Shown here piece by piece: positions 1 to 11,165 of a stretch of DNA of 64,000 bases. The position numbers and the translations under genes were made by a program. The number at the start of each line of letters is the position of its first letter. The first letter of the stretch is position 1. Source of the stretch: Mytilus edulis (Eukaryota > Mollusca > Bivalvia > Mytilida > Mytilidae); NCBI RefSeq assembly GCF_963676685.1, contig NC_092356.1, forward strand, positions 42,991,601 through 43,055,600. The letters run 5' to 3'. The notes beneath the pieces were generated by a model. That model worked only from the letters and a program-made list of their open reading frames with translations, was not told where the DNA came from and did no database searches.

Positions 1-645
1 CCACATGAACGATATCATCCATTGTCATCATTTTATTTTAATGTTTGCCCTTTAATGATAGTTATTACCAATTTCTTAGGAATTGATCTTTTTATATGAA
101 AAATTTGAAGAATGGATATGAAGAATCTATTAAATTCAAAATATGATCTAGAAAACAAAATCAAAAAACATAACAACATGGCTGAAGTTGTTAGTCCAAA
201 TATTTTCTTAAAAGGTATTGCTATTGAATGACCTTCGTATAAGTCGAGTTTGTTTCCGTCATTTTTTAACTCTTTACAGTAGTAAGTGCCAAAAAATTAA
301 TTGTACAACTGTTTGCAATTGTATATTATCTTGATAACTGTAAAAGATAGGTAGAAATGTTAAAAGCAAAATAATCAGCAAAACAAGATATGACGCATAA
401 ATGATATCGTTATTTGTCTTCTAACAGGAATATTTTCCCGTGAATGATACTGTTTACCTTTTTTGCTTTGTATTTTGTGAACAATACATAAGATAGAGTA
501 CCTTTGAAAACAGAATAAATAAAGAGTCTAAGTTTTTCTAGTCTACAATGTTTGAGACTTGCTTTTACTGCAGATGCACTAATGACCTAGGCGAGGGACA
601 AAATTTCCTTGGGACTTCTTGTTTCATGTAATCTCTTACTTTCAG
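1..645 (+). other. Intron remnant upstream of the broken STAND exon
   Basis: No coding sequence seen. From about 250 to 645 this stretch aligns by eye with the intron upstream of the intact STAND exon (reverse complement of about 15186-15570). Shared stretches include AGTAGTAAGTGCCA, an ATCAGCAAAACAAG-like segment, GACCTAGGCG and the final CTTTCAG acceptor. The homology therefore crosses the splice site, which points to a genomic duplication rather than a processed copy. No HEPN exon or coiled-coil exon is visible here; if present they would lie left of the window. Confidence 0.6.
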
Positions 646-3213
646 CACACACAGAGGCGCGCTTATCAGAACACTCCAAAGATGACACTTATGTTAAAAC
701 AGAGGATGTAGAATTGTGTTGTGATATCCTGAACAAATATAAGACATTGGTCATCATCGCCAAAACAGGAGGTGGAAAGACAAAAACAAGTCTACAGATA
801 GCTTCGATGTACCGAAAACAAAATTATATGCCAATGTTTTTTGTAAACGATGAAATATTGAAAAATAGGGATCTTATTAATTTTGATGATTAGAATAGTG
901 TAATAGTGGAGGATTTTTTCGGTAAATTAAACATTGCATTCAATGAAGATACACACGTGGGTATACTTGATATTCTTCATTCTTGTATTAGAACCGAATC
1001 TTGTAAATCAAAATTGATAATAACAATACGAGGTAATGAAGATACAAAACGAAAATTAAATGAAAAACACAATCTTTTTGACAAAGATTTTTTTATCAAT
1101 TTAGACGAAAAACAGGGGTTCGCATAGTAATGAATTAATTTTATCAAAGCACATGAATAAACATGGGATTACTTTATGCAAATGTATTCAGTGGTCACGT
1201 TCTATCGATCCGTGTATTTCTACTACTGTTGTTCGACAATGCGAGTCCAAGGTGTTTGAAACAAATGATAAATCATTGCAGATCTGTGTTAAATTATTTA
1301 ATGAGATATGTTCGGGAAACTATGAAATGCACATCGGTTTCCCACAAGCTTGCCACTTATTTTGTAGCAACAAAAATTTAACAAAACAGGGACTAGAATA
1401 TTTCACACATGCATCTCAATCATTAGTAAATGAAATAACAAACTTGAAAATACAAGGTTTCGATGATAAGAAGGTACAATACCAATATTGCACTTTAGTA
1501 TATACAGCAATGAAAAGATCACTTGATATAGATGATATAGATGAAATTTGTTTTCTACAAATATTATCATACTTTGAAAATAAAACAATCGAAATTTCGC
1601 TACTTAAAGATGCTGTTCGTAAATTAGAAGGAAGATATATCAACGAAAGGTCTTTTAAATCAGCTTGTAGTCACCCAAGCGTCAGAAAGTTTCTGATATT
1701 TACATGATTTATGTTCTTCAACATCACACCATTCGTCATGCTATTTTGTTAGCATATGGGGAAGACGTCGACATTTTGCCATGCTGTGATTTAGTTTTTT
1801 TGTACCAGCACATTAGGCCACTAGGATATGACGATTCTCTTGAAGAACAGAGAGTTTTCCTTTTCTGTGATTATAAGCACATTGCATCAAAACTTATCAC
1901 CATGCTTTCAAATGATGATATAAAGTTTACACTCGTAGGGTGTTATTTAGAACTTGTGGCTTTGCTGCATAGACGCGATGAAATAATTGAATTCTTCTTT
2001 CAAAATCTAGCAAATATTGAACCACATGAGTATGTATGTCTTTTAAATGGTTTAACTACTTTTGGACAAAATCCAGCTTTGGTTAAGTTTCATCCAAATT
2101 TATGTAAAGAAATCATGATACATGCCGGAATGGAAGTTTTTAATGCTTTCTGTAGACCAGTAGGATGGACAGAAAATGATAAAAACTTCGTACTAATAGA
2201 GGCAGATTTATTGCTGAACAAACTTTACGTTAACACTAGCAGACAAAGTAAAGAATCAGAAAAGTTCAAAATAGGGGTTCCCTTCTTTATCAATTTTTTT
2301 GACAGCGATGGTAGTAGATATGTTGGTTGTTACGTGTATGGAAATCTCATAGGAAAGGGGTTTCTTAACATTGTAGAATCCTTATTTGAAAAATTAAAAC
2401 AAAATGCACAGGAAATCATTCCTAAAAATGTTAAGCAATTTTTAGAAGGTCTTTTGAATGACGGAAAGCGATCGAGTATTGTGTCACAATTTTTAAAAGG
2501 AATTCTTCGAAGCAGTTCTTTTCAAGTATGGTAGTATTCCAACAGTTTTGCAATTATGTATACCGTCAACTTCCACTATTATAAATCCGAATTTAATCAA
2601 AGTTGATGATAAATTACTTACAGGAAAACTCTCTGCACACTTAGAATCTTCATGTGAAATGGAGTTTGGTAGGGAAAGGAGACCACAAGCAGTCGGTAGA
2701 GAAGATGGGACATACTTTGTTTACTGGGATATCAATTACATAAAAAGGATGTATATGAATCCCATGGCGGAATATTTTTTAGAACATGGTTTTCGATCAA
2801 ACAATGAGAAGTTCGTCCGAACGATGTATGAACAATTCGTATCAGAAAAAGCTGGAGATAAAAGTGTAAATGATGATTCCGAAAGCAGGTTAGATGACGG
2901 ACAGAATATAGATGAAGACGAAAACGATTGGGCTGCTAAATATACAAAGGTCACTTTCGATGATTATCCAGGTGATGACATATGGGTTGATGAAAAAGGA
3001 GAGATTGTACACATCAGTATCAACAATGGGTTCGTGAAAAGGGCATTTAGGGAGAAGTACCCTATTTTCTATGTGGATACGGTGTGCGTTCGTCTATTTC
3101 TTCTTTTATTTAAAGTTGAGCCTTATTTAAAGGCTGATATGAACACATATTCTAAACGCATGGCATTACTTCAAAAGAAATTTCACTCTCTTTACAAGTA
3201 CTGTAGCAAATGA
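646..3213 (+). pseudogene. Broken nSTAND3-like NTPase exon, paralogue of the 15185-12583 gene
   Basis: The translation follows the intact minus-strand STAND exon almost end to end. It starts after a CTTTCAG acceptor and has a Walker A-like AKTGGGKT segment near 760-783, a Walker B-like VIVEDFFG segment near 900-920, and the same acidic C-terminal region. Compared with the intact copy there is a TAG nonsense codon at 891-893, a 1-base gain near 1110-1120, a 1-base loss near 1665-1690, and a net 4-base gain near 2480-2500. The last segment (2548-3213) is open to its own TGA. With four lesions, a full-length product is very unlikely. The intact relative has HEPN and linker exons upstream; here they would be outside the window. 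Base composition resembles the intact copy. A sequencing artefact is possible for one lesion but not plausible for all four. Confidence 0.88.
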
Positions 3214-3629
3214 ATATTAATTGTGATCAAGGATCGTAAGATTCTACAAATTGTGATGAATATTTTGTTAACTGGGTAATGCCTGTATACGCGCAATCGA
3301 CTCCATAACTAATAGTTCCAATTGTTTACGATTATGTCTTGGGGAATTGTATCTTGTAAAAATGTAGCTGTCAAGTCATTTTGAATGAGTGTTTTGTGTA
3401 AACACTCAAAACGGCATGATTAAATAGCACTTATGCTGATCTCCCGATTTTGATATTACCTCAAGGAAAGAAACTAAACCAACTTTATACAATATTTCAT
3501 TGAAAAATGGCAATCGTCACAGTGGGCATTACCACTTAACTAGAGTGACTAGAACCAAAATAAAACGACGGTTTTAGTGGAAAGTTATTTTTCCTATCGT
3601 GAAAATCACATAAGCTCATTGGCTTTAGC
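3214..3629. other. No gene seen
   Basis: AT-rich sequence after the pseudogene stop. It does not obviously match the 3' flank of the intact copy. No open frame or repeat recognised. Confidence 0.5.
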
Positions 3630-4248
3630 TTAAGGTAGATGGGGTGTCTAAATTATAATCCATAGAATCTTTTAATGATTTGCCAAAATGTAGTTCATAT
3701 CCTGCTTGTTTAAAAACATTAATAAAAAGAATGGGTCACCGGACTTATTTTCACGCTACAGGTTGTTCGAAATTGTCAAGATTTTGTATAGATTATGCAT
3801 GGAAAACCCATTTTTCCGCCATAAAACCCAAACCACACCATAGAATTTTGAGATAAAATTTGAGAAGATAGCTTCAATATTATGCTTTCAGATAAGAAAA
3901 AGAAAAAATGGGGTCACCGGACTCGTTTTCTTGCTACATGTAAAAATTGATAAATTCCTAACACATTCTATTGTAAAAGTAACACTATTTGGATTATCTG
4001 CCCTTGCATTTGAGTTGCCTCCCCTTATTTGACAAAGTTGGAAAAAAATGAATCAAACAAAAGAATTCTTATTTTTGTAAAATACAATCATAAATATGAT
4101 CAAACATGGCATTTTCGATATTATAATGAAAATTCTTACAAATGAATTACCTACTAATATAAAAATTTGCACATTTCATCAAAGATCTAGACCTTGTTTT
4201 CTAGTATTTCAAAATCCAAGATGGAGGAAGACACCCTATCTACCTTAA
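3630..4248. mobile_element. TTAA-flanked inverted-repeat element, copy 1 (619 bp)
   Basis: The left end reads TTAAGGTAGATGGGGTGTC. The right end read on the other strand is TTAAGGTAGATAGGGTGTC, so about 18 of 19 bases match, with TTAA at both edges. The interior holds two GGGTCACCGGACT segments and, near the right end, CCAAGATGGAGG. It aligns over its whole length with 57036-57645. No transposase frame, so this is a non-autonomous (MITE-like) element. The TTAA edges resemble a piggyBac-type target duplication, but could also be part of the terminal repeat. Confidence 0.75.
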
Positions 4249-5483
4249 TAAGCATGAGACATGTTTGGCTTATCAGCCTTTTTATGCTTTTTACAACGGT
4301 GAATGTCTTGATTTCTAGATAATTCAAACGAGAAATTCCTTAAAAAGTACAAGATTGTTCAATACGTTTCTGGTGTTAAACAACTCATATTTTAGTTATG
4401 AACGAGTTGCGATTTCTGATATTTCGTTTATAGATAACTGAAAGTATTATCAAACCGATACTAGCATTCAGTTATTAAAAATTATTGCACATGTTTGTTT
4501 ATTCGTTTTAAATGAGGATATGAATGCCCTATACCGTCAATCATACAACGGGGATTTTCGGCTTAACTTATTGTCAAAATGGTTTAAACTTAATCGTTAA
4601 TCATCAAAATATTCTTACCATGATTCGTTAAAGTTCTTTTGAAATAATTACCCTGTGACCGTTATGTTTTGAAAAAAAATTGACGTAAATCTTCAAAATC
4701 TTGAGATTTTTTATCTGTATAAAGGAAATGTGGATTTTATCGTCCTGCTTCAAAAAGTACAGCTGTTAACGATATTTTGGCAAGATTTTTGCCGTTTTGT
4801 TTTTAAAGGTACCCTCATAATGTCCCTCTAAAGAAAGCTCCAAATTAAAATCTTGTAATGACATTTTTATTATGTTAGAATGACATACATCTGAGTAAAG
4901 AATTATAAACTGATATTGGTGAAAGATAATGTGTTGTATGATTATTTTTAAAATTGAGAATTGACCATCCGAGAAAATTGTCTTCTTATATGACTTTTGT
5001 TGTATACATTTGTACTTCTATTTTTTTCATTTTGTTTTATTATAAAAATAAATATTTAAAAAAAAATCAGTGTTTCTCTCAGTTAATATAAACTGTTCAG
5101 ATAGAAATAAAATTAGATATTTAAGTTAAGATAAGAGTTGACCTTGAATGTAAAAAATCTGTAGAAGCGTTGGAAGGTAGATGACCGCATCACTAGTAAG
5201 AAAGCCAGAACCCGATAATATTTTAAAGTTGATTCTAACTTCCTCAAACAAAGTTGACCTTATATGGATGGCTATTATCATAATCACATTCGTTCAAAGA
5301 ACTAATCATATATTCAAGTACTATTTGGTTATCAAAATTGTTGAATAACTTGAGGAATCAATTTGTTCTATCACATAAAATGAAAATCTGTTGAACTTCA
5401 TATTACATATACAATGATATAAATAATTAAAAAATATGTTATGATTGCAAATGCGACAACTCTAGAGAACAATTCATATTTAA
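4249..5483. other. No gene seen
   Basis: Strongly AT-rich. A stretch near 5000-5140 resembles, in reverse complement, about 11580-11700. No open frame of note. Confidence 0.45.
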
Positions 5484-5755
5484 ATTTACAGCTATAACCC
5501 ATACCGCACAGTCAACTATAAAGGCCAATGAAGTGACAAATGTAAAACAAGTCAAACGAGAAAACTTACGGCCTGACTTACGGTCAACATAATGAACGAA
5601 AAACAAATATGATATACAGCAGCAAACGACAACTTCTGAATAAGATATTCCTGACTTGGGACAGGAACATACAGAGTGTAGCAGGGTTGGTCTTGTTTTA
5701 AGGCGCAAACCCTCACCTAACCTTGGTGGTGTAACATTACAACATAAGAACAAAC
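5484..5755 (+). repeat. Dispersed repeat family B
   Basis: Contains the landmarks CCCATACCGCA, AGTCAACTATAAAGGCC, CAAACGAGAAAACTTACGGCC and GACTTGGGACAGG in this order. The same order occurs at 51727-52050 (most complete), 33620-33805 and 10905-11165 (reverse). The minus-strand open frame here is a by-product of the repeat. Family B looks like a common bivalve retroposon-type repeat. Other partial copies: 6122-6215 (reverse), 7325-7376 (reverse), 28818-28925, 30555-30775, 33375-33482 (reverse), 56090-56215, 61808-61930. Confidence 0.75.
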
Positions 5756-5969
5756 TTTAAAATTCAGTTGAATAGGGCTTAACTAATCGCAGTTACTGAC
5801 AGTTAGTTCCAAGGAAAATTGACAACTTTTAACAAAAATCATAAATCTTATAAGAGTATAATATAATATAATATATAGAAAACATACATAAATTAAATAA
5901 ATATCAATCAGTATACACACCTTCATATAGTACACACTTATATAAATACAAGGGTAACCAATAGTTATC

Positions 5970-6045
5970 AAAGGTACCAGGATTATAATTTAGTACGACA
6001 GACGCGCTTTGCGTCGACATAAGACTCATCAGTGACGCTCAAATT
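5970..6045 (+). repeat. Dispersed repeat family C core
   Basis: Carries CGACATAAGACTCATCAGTG followed by ACGCTC, preceded by GGTACCAGGATTATAA. Similar cores lie at 28578-28645 (reverse) and 43650-43715. A diverged form is part of the 349-bp tandem unit. Confidence 0.65.
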
Positions 6046-6121
6046 GAAAATTGAAACAACTCCTCTAGCGTAGGAATTGCACATCAGGACCCAATTGCAA
6101 AACATACTTTTAATAAAACCC

Positions 6122-6215
6122 AGACCAGAGACATATGGTTGGTAATGTCTGTGTCATTTGGTCTCTTGAGAAGAGTTGTCTCATTGGGATTCACACCACA
6201 ACTTCTTTTTTATGT
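6122..6215 (-). repeat. Family B fragment
   Basis: The segment with GGTCTCTTGAGAAGAGTTGT and CTCATTGGGATTC is the reverse complement of the left part of family B (TGCCAATGAGACAACT). Confidence 0.55.
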
Positions 6216-6611
6216 AGGCAGGCTACTTATACATTCCCACAAAAAAGACACTACGTTCAGAAGTTACTAATAGCTAGGACAAAATAACAAATGCAAAATC
6301 AATTTCTAAGTATAGCACACCAGAACCCAAATGCACCAGGAACACACATAGTCACAAGCACCTTAGGGAAACTGTAAATTAGATAAAAAAAGATACACAA
6401 CTTCAGCATCTAGAATCTACAACTCAAGATCATTTTGTATTATTAAATTATTTCTTAATAAGGACTTGTCTTGGTCTCCTTAATCCTGTAACTTATCCCA
6501 ACTGATTTTTCTAAACAATTAATTCCTTTTGAAAAATATAACACAGAACAAGCTTCTATACATTAGGTAAATGAGACACCTTATTCTTAGACTCTTAATT
6601 ACTAAGATAAC

Positions 6612-6900
6612 TAGTTCTGAAACACAGAATATCCGAGACACCTAGTTCCTGAGATAACTAGTTCCTGAAACACCTTGTTTCCGAAGCAATAATAGTTCCT
6701 GAGACAACTAGTTCTGAAACACCTTGTTTCCGAAGCAACAATATATCCTGAGACATTTAGTTCTGAAACACCTTGTTTCCGAAGCAACAGTAGTTTCTGA
6801 GACAACTAGTTCTTAAACACCTTGTTTCCGAAGCAACAATAGTTATTGAGACAACTAGTTCTCAAACACATAGTTTCCGAAGTACCGAAGTTCCGAGACT
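6612..6900. repeat. 49-bp tandem array, about 5-6 units
   Basis: ACCTTGTTTCCGAAGC recurs at 6672, 6721, 6770 and 6819, exactly 49 bp apart, with a diverged unit near 6868 and decayed units before 6672. Each unit also has GAGACAACTAGTTC. The minus-strand open frame here is repeat-derived. Confidence 0.85.
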
Positions 6901-7324
6901 ACTAAGTATTACCTACCTGTTCGATGGACTGCGAACATTCCCGTGTGAAATTAAAGTTTCAGAACAACTCGGTAGCTTGCAAAACCCGTAAAGAGTGCTA
7001 AACCGCTTGCTTGAAAATGCACACTTTCAATTCAAACTTTATGTGTTTATAAACTTCCAAATTATTACTTATTTATTTTATTGTATTTTTTTCCGATAAC
7101 AAACCATCAATCGCCAAATTACATATGATCGAACTCGCATAACGTTACGGTGTCTGTATAGCGCATACCTTAGGGAACCAACCCTAACAATGACGAGTAT
7201 CATATCACCCAAGGATAAAAGGTTAAAAATCCACTTAGGTTTCGTTATCGCATTGTTCAAGCGGGTAGTTTATTATGGATTAGAATTAAACATTACAAAT
7301 AGTGTTTTATGCTTAAACTGAACT

Positions 7325-7376
7325 TTTGGCACACTATCTTGTGCATGAATCAAACCGTTAGTTTTCTCGTTTGAAC
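7325..7376 (-). repeat. Family B fragment abutting the reverse transcriptase
   Basis: CGTTAGTTTTCTCGTTTGAA is the reverse of the family B segment CAAACGAGAAAACTAACG. It stops within a few bases of the open RT frame, and an in-frame TGA lies at about 7372-7374, so the RT is truncated at a repeat junction. Confidence 0.55.
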
Positions 7377-7380
7377 TCCT

Positions 7381-7926
7381 ATGGGAACGAACTGCGCGCC
7401 TCTCCTTGCTGACCTCTTCTTGCTTTCATATGAATCGGAGTTCCTTCAGACACTTGTCAAAAACAAGAAGATCAAAGAAGCCAGGTTATTTAATTTCACT
7501 TTCAGATATATTGATGATGTTCTTTCCATTAACAATCCTAACTTTTCTGATTGGGTTCCATTAATATATCCACCAGAACTAGAAATTAAAGAGACAACAG
7601 ACACGGCTTCATCCGCCTCATTTTTAGACTTATACCTCGAATTTGACATACACAGTCATCTTAGTACCAGAATCTATGACAAACGAGACGATTTTGATTT
7701 TAAAATTATCAATTTCCCCCACCTTAGTAGCAACATACCAACTTCACCTGCATATGGAATATACATTTCCCAACTTATTCGGTATTCAAGAGCTTGCAGC
7801 TCCTACTCAGACTTTGTAAAACGTCACCAGTGTCTGAGCAGAAAGTTGATGAACCAGGGGTATGTCAAAGAACGTCTCGTCCTTTTTCTAAAAAAAGTTC
7901 ATCGGAAGGTACCCAGAACTTGTTGA
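7381..7926 (+). pseudogene. Truncated Penelope-like reverse transcriptase fragment
   Basis: This 181-residue open frame holds the RT palm and thumb region only. MGTNCAPLLADLFL is the motif before the active site, FRYIDDVL (about residues 61-68) contains the catalytic DD, and FLDLYL follows about 30 residues later. The segment continues with a YDKRDDFDF stretch, a PTSPAYGIYISQLIRYSRAC segment and a GYVKERL segment. This order is typical of Penelope-like and related RTs. The N-terminal fingers and any GIY-YIG endonuclease are missing. The frame is closed upstream by TGA near 7372, so the ATG is an ordinary internal Met. A shorter relative lies at 41020-41290. The sequence downstream (7930-8962) recurs without an RT elsewhere and is probably this element's 3' tail. 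I am sure of RT, less of the clade. Confidence 0.8.
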
Positions 7927-7929
7927 TAC

Positions 7930-8480
7930 ATATTCCGTATCAACTTCACAAATAATACACGATGGTCTTGAAGTATAGATTTTGCGTACTGACGTTGTTT
8001 ATCATCTTAATTACGTGTTATATTATTCTTTTATTTGTCTTTATTAATATTACTTTTACTGTTGCCCCCTTTTTTTTTGAGATATCCTTTTGACGTAACT
8101 CTGTGCTTATGTATCCCATCATACTTTGAACGACAAAATTATTTTATGATGTGACTCTGTACCTATGTATCTTGTCATACTTTGAATGACAAAATTATTT
8201 TATGATGTGACTCTGTACCTATGTATCTTGTCATACTTTGAATGACAAAATTATTTTATTCATTAATATTACTTTTACTGTTAACCAACTTTTTTTGTGA
8301 TATACATTTTACGTGACTCTGTACTTATGTATCACGTCATACTTTGAACCACACTATTATTTTATTTATTATTATTACTTTAACTGCTAAGTCAGTGTTT
8401 GTTATATCTATTTTGCGTGACTGTATTTATGCATCCCGACATACTTTGAACGACAAAATTATTTCATGTCACCTGTGCGA
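7930..8480 (+). repeat. RT element 3' region with 56-bp subrepeats
   Basis: GATGTGACTCTGTACCTATG repeats at 8148 and 8204 (56 bp apart, nearly identical). Looser units carrying CATACTTTGAA and ACAAAATTATTT occur from about 8095 to 8470. The same ACTTTGAACGACAAAAT words recur near 16150, so this is part of a dispersed element. Confidence 0.65.
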
Positions 8481-8574
8481 ATTTCAAACGCGCAATTTTA
8501 CACCAGTACCCATACCCTCCTTCCTTGATGGGTGCATTTTACATAGACAAATATAATCGTATAATATAATCAAA

Positions 8575-8962
8575 ATGAGGATGTTAATTTGATGTATGCC
8601 TTTTTGTGCTTCTTCGTTACATTTGTTGTTTTTATAGTGATTAAGATGATAACACAATGTTGACTGCTGTACCCCTATTTTTGACATTTTTACCTATTAT
8701 GTCTGTTTGTTTTGTTCACGCATCGTCGACTATATAATGGAATTTGATGCGACTGTCATACAAGTGAGAGGTTTATCTAGCTATAAAACCAGGTTCAATC
8801 CACCATTTTCTACATTTGAAATTGCCTGTACCAAGTCAGGAATATGACAGTTCTTGTCCATTCGTTTTTGATGCGTTTTGCTATTTGATTTTGCCATGTG
8901 ATTATGGACTTTCCGAATTGATTTTCCTCTGAGTTCAGTATTTTTGTGATTTTACTTTTTAT
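8575..8962 (+). repeat. Dispersed repeat family D (likely RT element tail)
   Basis: Landmarks in order: GACTGTCATACAAGTGAGAG, AAAACCAGGTTCAATCCACC, TGTACCAAGTCAGGAATATG, GATTATGGACTTTCC and TTCAGTATTTTTGTGATTTT. The same order occurs at 16405-16765 and 61058-61343, in reverse at 28262-28425, and partly at 34205-34315. Its position directly after the RT suggests it is the 3' end of that element. Confidence 0.7.
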
Positions 8963-8964
8963 AC

Positions 8965-10313
8965 AATAACATTAACGGTACCAATTTTTCTGCACCAGAT
9001 TCGCATTTCGACAATACATGTCTCTTCAGTGATGCTCGTGGCCAAAATATTTGACATCCAAAGCTTATATAAAAGATGAAGAGCTATAATCCAAAAGGTC
9101 CAAAAAGTATAGCCAAATCCTAAAAGGAATCAGAGCTTTGCATGAGGGAGATACATTCCTTAATTTAAAATAATTTCAAACATTTTGTAACAGCAAATTT
9201 TAATAACACAAAAAATCCGTATTTTCATGCCAGTACCGAAGTACTGGCTACTGGGCTGGTGATACCCTCGGGGACTAACAGTCCACCAGCAGAGGCATCG
9301 ACCCAGTGGTAGTAATAACATTAACGGTACCAATTTTTCTGCACCAGATGCGCATTTCGACAATACATGTCTCTTCAGTGATGCTCGTGGCCAAAATATT
9401 TGACATCCAAAGCTTATATAAAAGATGAAGAGCTATAATCCAAAAGGTCCAAAAAGTATAGCCAAATCCTAAAAGGAATCAGAGCTTTGCATGAGGGAGA
9501 TACATTCCTTAATTTAAAATAATTTCAAACATTTTGTAACAGCAAATTTTAATAACACAAAAAATCCGTATTTTCATGCCAGTACCGAAGTACTGGCTAC
9601 TGGGCTGGTGATACCCTCGGGGACTAACAGTCCACCAGCAGAGGCATCGACCCAGTGGTAGTAATAACATTAACGGTACCAATTTTTCTGCACCAGATGC
9701 GCTTTTCGACAATACATGTCTCTTCAGTGATGCTCGTGGCCAAAATATTTGACATCCAAAGCTTATATAAAAGATGAAGAGCTATAATCCAAAAGGTCCA
9801 AAAAGTATAGCCAAATCCTAAAAGGAATCAGAGCTTTGCATGAGGGAGAAACATTCCTTAATTTAAAATAATTTCAAACATTTTGTAACAGCAAAGTTTA
9901 ATAACACAAAAAATCCGTATTTTCATGCCAGTACCGAAGTACTGGCTACTGGGCTGGTGATACCCTCGGGGACTAACAGTCCACCAGCAGAGGCATCGAC
10001 CCAGTGGTAGTAATAACATTAACGGTACCAATTTTTCTGCACCAAATGCGCTTTTCGACAATACATGTCTCTTCAGTGATGCTCGTGGCCAAAATATTTG
10101 ACATCCAAAGCCTATATAAAAGATGAAGAGCTATAATCCAAAAGGTCCAAAAAGTATAGCCAAATCCTAAAAGGAATCAGAGCTTTGCATGAGGGAGATA
10201 CATTCCTTAATTTGAAATAATTTCAAACATTTTGTAACAGCAAATTTTAATAACACAAAAAATCTGTATTTTCATGCCAGTACCGAAGTACTGGCTACTG
10301 GGCTGGTGATACC
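8965..10313. repeat. 349-bp tandem array, 3.9 near-identical units
   Basis: Units start at AATAACATTAACGGTACC at 8965, 9314, 9663 and 10012, exactly 349 bp apart. The last stops at 302 bp. Units differ by only a few bases, so the array is young or homogenised. Each unit carries a GTACCGAAGTAC palindrome, a GATGCGCATTTCGACAA segment and CTCTTCAGTGATGCTC, which resembles the family C core. The three 67-residue minus-strand frames are only the repeat unit translated. A diverged relative spans about 18716-19330. Confidence 0.93.
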
Positions 10314-10904
10314 AAATTAGTACATTGCTTTAATTTTTTTTTTTTTGATAAGGTTTCCTGGTTAATGTGAATTCATAAAAGCGCTTTTAATGCTTTATAT
10401 AATTAAAAATATTTAATTATAAGGTTGTAATTTTAACTATTTTAAATAAATAATTCAAAATTACTTTACCATTGGTCAGTTGAGAAATCAAATTTATGAA
10501 AGCGATATATAGTTGTAATTTTTATGATTTAAACTTTTTAATTTCAGTGTTGCTACATAACAGTCGGTCTTCCATATGAAGTATACTAGTCAAAATGCGA
10601 AATTCATTTCAGATAGGGAAAATGGTAACATATCGTATACTAGGACATGTGCAATAGATTCTTATGAAGCTGACGGACATTTGGTTATTTTTTTTATTTT
10701 TTATCTAATTGGGCAACCACGAAGGTCCTATGTGATGCTACACATGCAGGAAAAAAATCCTTATTTACACACAGTCAAAATTGTCTGAAAATTCAATTCT
10801 TTACAAACATGTAATAACTTCAAAGTTTAATTGTTCTTTACATTTGTAAGTTGTAAGTCTTTGTTTTAATCTGATGAGAAAAGCCGTTTTCAATTGATGT
10901 TTTT
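10314..10904. other. No gene seen
   Basis: AT-rich. The 70-codon frame at 10576-10788 has no recognisable motif or splice context. Confidence 0.45.
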
Positions 10905-11165
10905 GGTTTGTTCTTATGTTGTACTGGTACCCTACTGCCCAAGGTTAGGATATGGTTGGTGCGCTTTCAATTTAGTTGTACATCACTACATTCTGTATAT
11001 GCCTGTCCCAAGACAAGAGCATTTAGTTCAGTTGTTGTTTGTTTCTGTGTTACGTATCAATGTTTCGTTCATTATATCTTGTACATTAATCAAACAGTTA
11101 TATTTCGAGTTCGAATTGTTTCACGTTGTCATTTATGACCCTTTTATAGCCGACTTTTAGTGATG
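10905..11165 (-). repeat. Family B, reverse orientation
   Basis: GTTCTTATGTTGTACTGGTA, GCCTGTCCCAAGACAAGAGC and TTTCGTTCATTATATCTTGT mirror 5484-5755 read on the other strand. Confidence 0.7.

Noticed and set aside
6612-6900. A 64-residue minus-strand frame with repeated peptide
   Set aside because: Product of the 49-bp tandem array, not a protein.
9160-10061. Three nearly identical 67-residue minus-strand frames, like a tandem gene family
   Set aside because: They repeat at exactly 349 bp with the flanking non-coding sequence, so they are the satellite unit in translation. No splice or start context.
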